From NCBI GenBank assembly GCA_003116975.1, contig BGKB01000091.1, positions 124,001 to 188,000 of the forward strand: 64,000 bases of DNA, in the 5' to 3' direction. Every line of letters begins with the position of its first letter. The first letter of the stretch is position 1. Source of the stretch: Aurantiochytrium sp. KH105. Its lineage: Eukaryota > Sar > Bigyra > Thraustochytrida > Thraustochytriidae. Shown piece after piece: positions 18,263 through 26,325 of the stretch. The position numbers and the translations under genes are program-made. The notes under the pieces are model-generated. The model worked only from the letters and a program-made list of their open reading frames with translations, did no database searches and was not told where the DNA came from.

Positions 18263-18459
18263 ATTGTATGTAGGTATTAGTACACCGGAGCTTCCTCGCC
18301 CGCTCATGATCTCTCTCTCTTGATTTGATTTGTTTTGTAAGGAGGCCCGTCCGTCTACAGAGACGCACTTGAGTGAAGGAAGAAGGCAACGGAAGATTTT
18401 GGTCAGGATGCAAACGGACGCAAAAAGACGCACGCCGCGTCGAACGATGGAAACGCTTT

Positions 18460-19815
18460 CTACTGATCGTTGCCATGCGCGCTCGACGGTGACTTGGGAG
18501 ACCCCGAATTGTGCGCCTCATGCCCTCTGTCGTTACTGTCCGTGTTTGCGCCCAGATGCTTGTCTGCAGAGGAGAGACCGTCCATCTCGAACTGCTCAAA
18601 GACATCTGTACCGCCCTCCATATCCATGTCTGAATCCATCTCCAGGTCCATGTCCATTTGCATGCCACCGGCCACACCCATGCCCATGCTTTCGCGGGCG
18701 GCCTCGAGGTTCTCACCTGCTCGTGAGCCCGGGTCGCTTTCCCCACCCGACATCGCGTTTGCGCCACCATCGCCTCCTACACGTGGACTGCTCGAGGCAT
18801 GGCTTGCCGATGATCCGGGGCCTAGCCGCAAAGCTCGCAAATTATGTACCACACCTGCCGTATCTGGCGCCGGCTGCGTTGCGCCAAGATCGTTCTGATC
18901 CAGGCCGAGGGCCTGTGCTGCCGCTGCCGCGGCGGCCTGCGGGTCTCCACCAGCACCGGAGCGGCCAATCGCAGCCGCAACTGCCAGGGCTCGGTCCGCA
19001 GGCGCAGACGCAGCTACACGCTGCGCGAAGCTAGTATCCTCTGTGAGTGAGCGAATGGCCGAAAAGACCTCCATGCTCGAAGGCTCGAACCGTACGGAGC
19101 GCCCTGCGCCCGGGCCGCCATCGTCGTCGTCGTCTGCGTCGATCAGATCCGAGGCAGTAAAAGCACCGTGGCCGCCATGGCCGCGACCGTGGCCATAGTC
19201 GTCGCCTGCCTCGTCGTCGTCCTCTTCGTCCTCGTCGCCTTCGAGGAGGATGGGAGCGCCAATATCCCCGTCAAAGCTCACGCGCGCGCGCACGCGTGGG
19301 TCGCGCCGCCTCGTGGCAGATGAGGACCCGCCCTCCACGGCGCCAAACTCGCTTGAACGCATGGGGATCATCTCGTTGCTGCCGCTGCGAGGCCGGATCC
19401 GGAGCGCGTGAAGAACCTGCTTGCTTGACAAGAACCCCGCCGATGGCGCGGATTGTGCCATGTTGCGCGTCCCAAAGGCGCTGGCCCCAGGCGACGGCGG
19501 TGGCAGCTCGAGGTCTGGCATGCCTCGTGCCAGCATCGAGGGCGCCGGCATGCTGCCGATGATGGGCGCCCGCGGCGCAGGCGCCGACCGTGCAAAGTTC
19601 TTTGAGGCTCCGCGCGCCTCGAGGCCCCCGCGGCCGCGCGCGATCGGGATGGGCCTCGACGACGAGGCCACCGAGGGCGACGCCTCTCCGCCGCCGCCGC
19701 TGCCCACGCTCCCGCCGCCCGCGCCGCCGCCCTCCGCGCCGCCCGCCGCGTCCATGCGCGGCGAGACGTGCCGCGCGCCGCCGCCGCCGCCGCCGATCGC
19801 GCCATCCCCGTGCAT
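18460..19815 (-). CDS. Acidic low-complexity protein, function unknown
   Basis: The 451-residue frame starts at ATG 19815 (MHGDGAIGGGGGG) and is Gly/Ala/Asp-rich. More ordered parts are KQVLHALRIRPRSGSNEMIP, RVRARVSFDGDIGAPILLEG followed by an acidic stretch (GDEDEEDDDEAGDD), and a helical core RSVRFEPSSMEVFSAIRSL through QAAAAAAAQALGL. Near the end is a Met-Asp repeat (MQMDMDLEMDSDMDME). No family is recognised; a nuclear regulatory protein is one guess. The start is uncertain. Upstream on the minus strand lies a strong polypyrimidine tract (20035-19985) with AG sites, so a 5' exon and intron are likely. Confidence 0.6.
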   Translation of the reverse strand: MHGDGAIGGGGGGARHVSPRMDAAGGAEGGGAGGGSVGSGGGGEASPSVASSSRPIPIARGRGGLEARGASKNFARSAPAPRAPIIGSMPAPSMLARGMPDLELPPPSPGASAFGTRNMAQSAPSAGFLSSKQVLHALRIRPRSGSNEMIPMRSSEFGAVEGGSSSATRRRDPRVRARVSFDGDIGAPILLEGDEDEEDDDEAGDDYGHGRGHGGHGAFTASDLIDADDDDDGGPGAGRSVRFEPSSMEVFSAIRSLTEDTSFAQRVAASAPADRALAVAAAIGRSGAGGDPQAAAAAAAQALGLDQNDLGATQPAPDTAGVVHNLRALRLGPGSSASHASSSPRVGGDGGANAMSGGESDPGSRAGENLEAARESMGMGVAGGMQMDMDLEMDSDMDMEGGTDVFEQFEMDGLSSADKHLGANTDSNDRGHEAHNSGSPKSPSSAHGNDQ

Positions 19816-20351
19816 CGCGCCGCCCGCCGCGCGAGCCGCCGCCGCGCGCGAGCCGCCCCGGCAGGACCCGCGCCGCGCCGCCCTCCGCCGCCGCCACGCG
19901 CCGCAGCAGCGCCCGCCGCGCGCCCCTCCCGCGGAGCGCTCTCCGCGACCTGCCGCGGCGATTGCGATTTAGCTGCGTGGCTTCGTCGCGCGAAGCAGTG
20001 TGGAGAGGGCGAGAGGGAAAGGAGAGAAAGAAAGAAGCCTTGAAGGAAAACAAACAAGTGGTAGCATCGCATGCATAACAAGGGAAAGAAAAGAAGGAAA
20101 GCGACAAGATAACTGTAAATTCATAAAAGAACAACACGCAGACGCTGCGCTCAGCTTGGGCATAGGGCCCACGACCCCATTTAGGACGCCAGCGTGAGCG
20201 GGCAGAGGCAGGGCCTCCGCGGATCTACAGGGCAAGCGGAGAGCGGCCCCGCGCCGGCCGGGAAACTCGTAGCCGCGCTGCGACGCTGCGCGCGGCGCCA
20301 ACTACGGGTTTGACCCGGCAGGCCCGGCCGGACCCGCCGCCGCCGCGCCCG
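19816..20351 (-). promoter_or_regulatory. Upstream region or possible 5' intron of the acidic-protein gene
   Basis: Read on the minus strand, 20040-19985 is a long C/T tract ending near candidate acceptors (ACGCAG, GGCAG). This suggests a spliced leader exon upstream. I could not define the donor or the first exon. Confidence 0.3.
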
Positions 20352-20421
20352 CACTTGGGCCCGGACTCCGCGCACTTGCGCGGGCGCATTCCCGACTTGC
20401 GCCCGCCGTTTAGCCCACTTG
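20352..20421 (-). repeat. Second phased GCAAGT array, four copies at 21-22 bp
   Basis: On the minus strand the core CAAGT (plus-strand ACTTG) lies at plus positions 20353, 20374, 20395 and 20417, so spacings are 21, 21 and 22 bp. Cores read GCAAGTGGG, GCAAGTCGG, GCAAGTGCG and CCAAGTGCG. The first unit resembles the first unit upstream of RPS13 beyond the core (GCAAGTGGGYTA, then GC-rich). The array faces the minus-strand gene that starts at 19815. Confidence 0.7.
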
Positions 20422-20444
20422 CCGCTCGCTGGCCAGCTCGCCTG

Positions 20445-20446
20445 CC

Positions 20447-20479
<33 letters not shown>
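20445..20479 (+). repeat. (TCTG)n microsatellite
   Basis: About eight TCTG/TGTC units in tandem, in the spacer upstream of the PPIL3-like gene. Confidence 0.95.
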
Positions 20480-20480
<1 letters not shown>

Positions 20481-20798
20481 GAATGGCTGCCCTGCCTGAC
20501 TGACCACGCTGGGAGGCCTGCAGCGAGCGCCCGCTTCTCGGGGCGGGGCGTGGTGGCTGGGCGAAGGGGCGAAAGGGCGAGCGGCTGCCTGCGGCTGGGC
20601 CAGCTGCAGCTGCCTGGACTCGTCTCCAGGGGAAGGAGAGAGAGCGCAGCGGCGTCGCGGCGGCTGGGCCCCATGAGAAGGCTTTTTTCTTTTCTTTTCT
20701 TTTCTTCGATTTTCTTTGCTTTTTTTGCTTTTCTTTTCTACGAGGAGGCCCAGCTAGTGGTTGAAGGATGGAGAAGTCAAGACCATCTCAAGATGCCG

Positions 20799-20857
20799 TG
20801 CTTGCGTACTTGCTTGCGTACTTACTTGCGTGCTTGCTTGCTTGCTTGCTTGCTTTA
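20799..20857 (+). repeat. (CTTG)n microsatellite
   Basis: CTTGCGTACTTG units pass into a pure (CTTG)n run. Just before it, 20680-20740 is a T-rich tract of TTTTC units. The remaining spacer to 21568 has no supported gene; it ends with a (CAGG)n run at 21517-21533 in the PPIL3-like leader. Confidence 0.95.
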
Positions 20858-21568
20858 AGCGTTCTGGTGCTGGAAATGCGTCGTGAGAAGGAAGAGTCTT
20901 CTGGACGCAGGCGACTACGCTTGCGATTCAATCAATTCAATCATTTACTGGCCCTCGTTCGTTTCCATGAGCGCAGCACACAATCATTGCACTTGAAACA
21001 CACATTTTGCAGCTGTACGGACGAACGGTCCGGAATTACAAACTGTCATCGTGACTCGTTGCTTGTTCAGAAACAACTCAACGTCTTTTGCCCAATACTC
21101 ATCCTCACGATGAGGCGTGTCGCGCCGTTTTGCGTGGCAGGGTGATGTGATGTCTATCCGAACCGCCTAGAAAGAGATTCCAAAGTTTCCTGCCTTGCCG
21201 AGCAAGAGCTGACTTCGGCACAGCACGCGAGCATTCCGTTGCAATGCCGGTCGTCCGACGATTGGAGAGAACCTCTGTCGGGGAGCTGCGATGGGCGCCT
21301 GTCGAGCAGATGTGGCGATCGACGGGGATCTCGAGCGAGTTCGCTGTTGATAAATGGTGAAACTCTTGCCCAAGAACAACCAGCAGTTCCACTACGCGAA
21401 GCGACCCGAGGAAAGACAAGCGCGATTGTCTGCGCGCAAGCGCTACGCGCGTCCTGCTGCGCGCGCGCTGCTATACGCGTCTGCGCGCACAGCGTCGTAG
21501 GCAAGCAGACACGTAGGCAGGCAGGCAGGCAGTCGGTTGGCTCGGCGGGCTAGCCGGCCTGATCGATC

Positions 21569-22129
21569 ATGTCGGTGACGATGCATACGAGCAAGGGCGA
21601 CATCAAGGTCGAGCTTGCGTGTGAGGAGGTGCCGCGGCTCTGCTTCAATTTTTTGGCTCTTGCTGCGAGCGGCTACTACGACAATGTCACCTTTCACCGC
21701 AACATGCCAGGATTCATCGTGCAAGCAGGCAATCCCAGTCTCGGCGCCCAAAAGGTGAATGGCAAATATGAATACGTGGCCTTGCCAGAGCGTGGGCCCA
21801 AGGGGGGCGAAAGTATATGGGGAGGCAAGTTTGAGGACTCGTTTCATCCAAGTCTCCGGCACAATAGGCGTGGGGTGCTCTCCATGGCGAATAAGGGCGC
21901 CAACACAAATGGATCACAATTCTTTTTTACTTATGCTGCACAGCCGTCTCTCGACGATGCGTACTGCGTTTTCGGCACTGTCAAGGAAGGTCTTGGCGTT
22001 TTGGACGCGCTTGAGACTGTGCCTACGGACCCGAAAAAGAATCGTCCGCTTGAGCCAGTAGTCATTGAGCGCGTCACGATTCACGCAAACCCTTTAGCTT
22101 TGTCTCAGATTGTTCGATTTCAAACATAG
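21569..22129 (+). CDS. PPIL3: Cyclophilin-type peptidyl-prolyl isomerase, PPIL3-like
   Basis: 186 residues. The start MSVTMHTSKGDIKVEL, the core YYDNVTFHRNMPGFIVQAGN, SMANKGANTNGSQFFFTYAAQ and the end RVTIHANPLA closely follow PPIL3, a single-domain cyclophilin found in spliceosomes. The active-site Arg (FHRN) and the SQFF motif are kept. It is longer than PPIL3 (about 161) because 16 extra residues lie between GNPS and GGESIWGG. The matching DNA, 21755-21802, begins GT, ends AG and is 48 nt, so it may be a coding insertion or a minimal intron. Proline isomerisation during splicing is the inferred role. Confidence 0.92.
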   Translation: MSVTMHTSKGDIKVELACEEVPRLCFNFLALAASGYYDNVTFHRNMPGFIVQAGNPSLGAQKVNGKYEYVALPERGPKGGESIWGGKFEDSFHPSLRHNRRGVLSMANKGANTNGSQFFFTYAAQPSLDDAYCVFGTVKEGLGVLDALETVPTDPKKNRPLEPVVIERVTIHANPLALSQIVRFQT

Positions 22130-22444
22130 TATATATACCATAGCAAGAAAGAAAAAGAAGACGTGGCGGATGCTGCTTCCTCTTCTCTTCGAATTGACAA
22201 AGAGTCGAACATCTGTCTATATGTACCACGTTTTCTATGACCAAAAAGCAAAAATAGTATTTGTGCATTTGTGAAAAGTCCCGAGAACGTGGAAGGAAAA
22301 TGGTGATCCGCTAAGCCAATCAATGTCCCTTTTAGTTCGATTTCGATGAGCCGAAAAAAGAAGGCATGAATTGAATTTGGTTTGGACGCAACTCAGCAAG
22401 GAGCAATAAATTTTCAAGACCAGTTCGTCTCGCCAAATCCAAAA
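22130..22444. other. 3' flank of the PPIL3-like gene
   Basis: AT-rich sequence with no supported gene; a TATATATA-like stretch lies at 22129-22137 just after the PPIL3 stop. Confidence 0.35.
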
Positions 22445-22657
22445 CTATCCAAGCGTACATAGCCTCACGAGCAAGCGCCCGTCGAAGTTTTCCAAATCCC
22501 GCGCGATATCAGCAGCCGTTGCCTGGATGGTAGCGTACAGGCAGGGTTTCTCTGCTAGTTTCATCGCTCCTGCGCAGTATGCAATCTCTTCTGCAGGGGA
22601 TCTATATCGCACGCAAAGCGGTAACTTGTGGCGTTTCTTCTGGGACAATGTGCTCAT
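22445..22657 (-). CDS. Small hypothetical protein
   Basis: A 70-residue ATG frame (MSTLSQKKRHKLPLCVRY to LLVRLCTLG). Four Cys residues are spread through it (in LPLCVRY, IAYCAGA, KPCLYA and VRLC). The segment PAEEIAYCAGAMKLAEKPCLYATIQ looks like a soluble helical protein. It is not recognised, and the spacing does not match a twin CX9C motif. The antisense frame 22527-22859 is also open, so coding status is uncertain; it might also be a terminal exon. Confidence 0.3.
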   Translation of the reverse strand: MSTLSQKKRHKLPLCVRYRSPAEEIAYCAGAMKLAEKPCLYATIQATAADIARDLENFDGRLLVRLCTLG

Positions 22658-23181
22658 CGCAATTCAAAGTTGCGTGTCAAGACGGAAACACTTGAGCCTA
22701 CACGCGAATCCTGCAGGAGCTCCGGGCGGGCATGGAGATGATGCTACGCACGGACTTTCGTCTGCCATCTCAGCTTTTCGTCCATTTCCGGACCAACTTC
22801 GATTCGCGACTTTGCGAACTCTGTTTCTAACAATTTTACCTCGTACGATCGATCAATAGGTTGGCACGCTCTACTCGACCCACCCAACAGCAAATAGCCT
22901 GTGACCTCACAAATTCACCCAAAAAGAAAAGTTCTGTGTTGAGCGCTTTTTATTAGAGTTGAGGTAGGGAAGGTCAGTTTAGAGAAAACTGTGCCCCAGA
23001 CAAGGGCGAGGAAAGCTCCCTTTAAATGGAGCACGAGAATGTGAACGTAAAATCTAAAAGAATTGAGAGAAAATGATAGCATGCCGGAAAAATGGTCAGG
23101 AAGAAAAAGGATAGTAGGTTTCAAATTGAGAAGCAGCGAGACCGTTCGCACACGAATCAGTCATGGACGCGCGAGACGTAC
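22658..23181. other. Intergenic spacer
   Basis: A 524-bp stretch, AT-richer toward the ankyrin gene, with no supported gene or repeat. Confidence 0.3.
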
Positions 23182-23649
23182 TTAGCGCCTGCGGGAAAGG
23201 CGCTGCGAAAGACGCCTGGCACCCTGGGAAAGGCGCTTGGCACCCTTCATCATTTTCATTGCGATGCTCGTCTCCTTGCGCACGAGCTTGGTAACGTCCT
23301 TGACGCCACGCTTCTTGGCGTAATCGACAGCCATCTGACCTCTGTTATCCTTGAGCGTGATCTTGATCTTCGGGTGCGACAGCAAGAGCTTGACAGCCTC
23401 AATGTTGCCGCTTAGGGCAACGTTCATGAACGGCGTGGTGCCAGAGTTATCAGTGGCGTTCACGTCAATATCGTCTTGCGCCAAGAGGAACATGAGAATC
23501 TCCTCGTCGCCGACGTACGCGGCGTTGTGGAGTGCCGTCCAGTTCGATTCATCGGTCGCGTTCACGTCGACGCCCTCATCATGGATGAGCTCGCGCACCG
23601 TGTTAAAGTCTCCCTCGGCGGCAGCCTCGCAGAGTTCAATGCCCGACAT
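23182..23649 (-). CDS. Small ankyrin-repeat protein
   Basis: 155 residues from ATG 23649 (MSGIELCEAAAEGD). Three to four ankyrin units are visible: LCEAAAEGDFNTVRELIH, NWTALHNAAYVGDEEILMFL, GTTPFMNVALSGNIEAVKLL and GQMAVDYAKKRG. The final 35 residues are strongly basic (KRLSQGARRLSQRLSRRR) and could bind nucleic acid or membranes. Ankyrin repeats mediate protein contacts, and the partner is unknown. The two RRLSQ/KRLSQ units resemble basophilic kinase sites (inference). Confidence 0.85.
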   Translation of the reverse strand: MSGIELCEAAAEGDFNTVRELIHDEGVDVNATDESNWTALHNAAYVGDEEILMFLLAQDDIDVNATDNSGTTPFMNVALSGNIEAVKLLLSHPKIKITLKDNRGQMAVDYAKKRGVKDVTKLVRKETSIAMKMMKGAKRLSQGARRLSQRLSRRR

Positions 23650-24810
23650 AATGGCACTCCTCCTACGCGCGCGGGCTTAGATCAAGCTCTGCTCGCCTCG
23701 CCACGTGTGCTCGCTCGCTCGCTCGCTCCTGCACAGCAAGGCCGGCCCTGCGAGTCTGTCGCGCAGCAGATCTTGGACTTGGACTTCCTGGACTCCTTCC
23801 CTCGCTCGGCGCTCGCTGCCCAAGACGCACAGGCGGCACGCAGCTGCTGCTGCTACTGCTGCTGCTGATGCTGATGCTGATGCTGATGTTGGTGCTGCTG
23901 CTGGCGGCGGCGGCGACTCTGTTTCGGCTCTGCAGCGCGTCGCGTCTCGTCGGGCGATCTATCGCTCCGTCGCGTCTCCTCGCTCGATCTCGGGCTCGCG
24001 ACGGCCCTCTGCACCTGGCCGCAGACGCGCCCCCTGCCCCCCCTGGCCCGCGCGGTCTCCGCCTCCCCGCGGACGCCCGCGCTGGTCACAGGGGTACCTT
24101 CCGCGTACGTCCTCCTTCCCCACCGCCCGTGCGCGCGCGACCCGAACACGCGACAGGTTGGTTGTAATAACCATTGTATGTTGCTGGGTCCGGTATGATG
24201 CAAGGGCGGCACGTGCCCGCGCGAGCGCCCCACGTGAAAAAGGGAACCTCTTGGGCCTGCTACCTCGAGCCCCTCCCTCCCTATCTCCCTCCCTCCCTCG
24301 CCGGAGCTGCCGGGCCGCACTGGCAGTCTCTGTCTGCGGCGCGGGCCGGATGAACGCCAGCGTCAGATCAGGGCCAGCATCGTCCGTCCGTATACAAGCT
24401 TGCGTCGGTCGGCAGGCTGCGCCTGCTTCGAGTGCGCTGGCGGCGCGGCAAGAGCCAGCGATTTGGCAGAAAACCACTCGTCGTTCGGAGGGGTAGCGAA
24501 CGAGCTTACAGGCCGATATCGGGGAAACTTGACAACGTAGCCATCATAAATATGATGATTTGCATCGGGAGAATAGCGGGCTGAATAGTTTGAGAAGTTT
24601 TAGATGCCCTCCCCGAAAGGACAACCCAAGGAATCCCGCAAGCTGGAAGGTATAGCAATCTATACATTACGAAGATCAGATGGATGGCTAAAAAGGTCGA
24701 CAAGAACAACGTCCTCGCGAAAAAGGAAAAGGCAAGTTCAATTTAGGTGGCTTAGAAGCGCCATCGACGAACGTCTCGCTCGCTCGATCAATCGCTCATT
24801 GGTGTGAAAG
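23650..24810. other. GC-rich spacer with CAG/CTGATG repeat
   Basis: A 1,161-bp gap between tandem minus-strand genes. A GCTGCT/GCTGAT repeat occupies 23848-23905. Open frames on both strands reflect GC content and are Arg/Pro/His-rich, so I do not call them genes. Confidence 0.4.
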
Positions 24811-25806
24811 CTAAAGCAAAGAAGACGACTCGCGCAAATGAGTCTCGAACCAGTCTTCGGCGGCCTGGATCATGGGCTCAGGTGTAGCATGCTTGACGCC
24901 TTCCAAAACAAGGTGCTGAAGGTTGCCAGATTTACTTGTGTACAAAGGCTCAAGCGCAGCGTGGAGCTTGGTGTTGCATTCGAGAGGAACGAGGTCGTCG
25001 GCGCCACCATTGACCATGAGAATCGGTCTGCAGCCAGTCGCGACAGCATCCACGTTTCGAATTGGATCATATCGGTCCAAAGTACGCTGCAAGGCGCCCG
25101 GAACCAGCGTCTCAAAGGAGGGCAGCGATGTGTTCGTGTCCTTTTGCGCATCCGAGGCACTCGCGCGCAACGCCTCGTAGCGTCGTTGCATGTTGACCAT
25201 ATAGTCCCCTGAAGAGATGAGCGAAACACAGACATCGATGCGCGGCTCCTGACCCATCATGACAAGGGTGGTATGCCCTCCTTGGCTAATGCCAAAAATA
25301 CCTGTGCGAAGAAAGTTCACACTCAGAAGCGCTGGCAAAAAGTCCAGAAACATTTGGAGATCTCGAAGCGCCCCAAGCATTTGCGCGTACATGTCGGTTG
25401 CGTGTTGGAGATTACCTGCGTTCCACGCATTGTTGCGCGAGGCGTCCAGTATACGCCGCCCATGATTCGGATTGTCCCAGTATACTGCCATGAAGCCTCG
25501 CTCCGCAAATCGCACTGCATGTCGCAGCACGTGTTCTCGCTTTCCGAGTCGCCCATGCATCAAGAAGACTACCTCGACACCGCGCTTGCGCGCAGCTTCC
25601 ACGTCCTCCGCGTTCGGGGCGCCCAAGTCTGCCTCTTGCAATTTTTTCGGCTTCGCGGTCGCCTCGCCATTCTCGCTTGCATTGACGCGCCCATCTGCGC
25701 TGCTGCTGCTGCTGCTGCTGCTACCCCCACTGCTGGACCTTCTCGCGCCCGTGCGTCGCGGCCACAACACGCACGCCTCCACGCCGCCCACCAAAACCGT
25801 CTCCAT
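24811..25806 (-). CDS. Alpha/beta hydrolase (dienelactone hydrolase/esterase-like)
   Basis: 331 residues from ATG 25806. A Ser-rich linker (residues 23-37) encoded by a GCT-type repeat lies before the fold. The fold shows VVFLMHGRLG (oxyanion region), FGISQGGHTTL with nucleophile Ser174, VNGGADDLVP with the acid Asp270 or Asp271, and GVKHATPEPM with His306. The GxSxGG elbow with a late GADDLVP and GVKH fits serine esterases or peptidases of the dienelactone hydrolase/acyl esterase group. The substrate cannot be read from sequence. No signal peptide is seen, so a cytosolic location is likely. Confidence 0.85.
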   Translation of the reverse strand: METVLVGGVEACVLWPRRTGARRSSSGGSSSSSSSSADGRVNASENGEATAKPKKLQEADLGAPNAEDVEAARKRGVEVVFLMHGRLGKREHVLRHAVRFAERGFMAVYWDNPNHGRRILDASRNNAWNAGNLQHATDMYAQMLGALRDLQMFLDFLPALLSVNFLRTGIFGISQGGHTTLVMMGQEPRIDVCVSLISSGDYMVNMQRRYEALRASASDAQKDTNTSLPSFETLVPGALQRTLDRYDPIRNVDAVATGCRPILMVNGGADDLVPLECNTKLHAALEPLYTSKSGNLQHLVLEGVKHATPEPMIQAAEDWFETHLRESSSLL

Positions 25807-25951
25807 TGTCGCTCGGAGTTGATGTTTCGGGGTCAGTCACCTCGCGTCGCCGGCAGCAGCCGGAATGGGATTTGCAGGTGTCGGATCGACCATCATTAAT
25901 CCGCAAGGACAGGACCGAGCGAGGTGAAAAAAGGCGAAAGCAAGCAAAAGC

Positions 25952-26035
25952 AGCAAGACAAAAGCAGCAAGACAAAAGCAGCGAGACAAAAATAGCAAGA
26001 CAAAAGTTAGCAAGACAAAAGTAGCAGTATAAAAA
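25952..26035 (+). repeat. 14-bp tandem repeat, about six copies
   Basis: Units AGCAAGACAAAAGC, repeated with small changes (AGCGAGACAAAAAT, AGCAAGACAAAAGTT), end in AGCAGTATAAAAAT. It lies in the 519-bp spacer upstream of the alpha/beta hydrolase gene. On the minus strand it encodes a hydrophobic Leu/Ala/Phe/Cys run in an open frame whose ATG would be at about 26149; I do not call that frame a gene. Confidence 0.85.
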
Positions 26036-26325
26036 TTGTTGTCGGGGCCCCGGGACAGACCATTCGCTTTTACAGTCAAGCACGAAGAAATGTCATTCAT
26101 GTCACCTGTGCATACAAGTACGTCCACTTCATCAGCAAAAGACATCTCCGCCTCGACCAACTCCACGCCACTCAATTACATGTTCGCGATCAGAGTATGA
26201 TTCTGCATTTCAGTCATGCAAAAGGGCGCAGACTGTCGTAAAGCTGGCGATCGATCATCTGCCATGGTGAATTCCTCAAGATTGGTGGGGTAGTACACTA
26301 CTTTTCCGTCGATCTGGCTTTATGG

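Noticed and set aside
19271-20137. 288-codon minus-strand frame starting MLFFYEFTVIL
   Set aside because: Its hydrophobic start comes from a polypyrimidine tract and the rest is Arg/Ala/Gly in a shifted frame of the acidic-protein gene.
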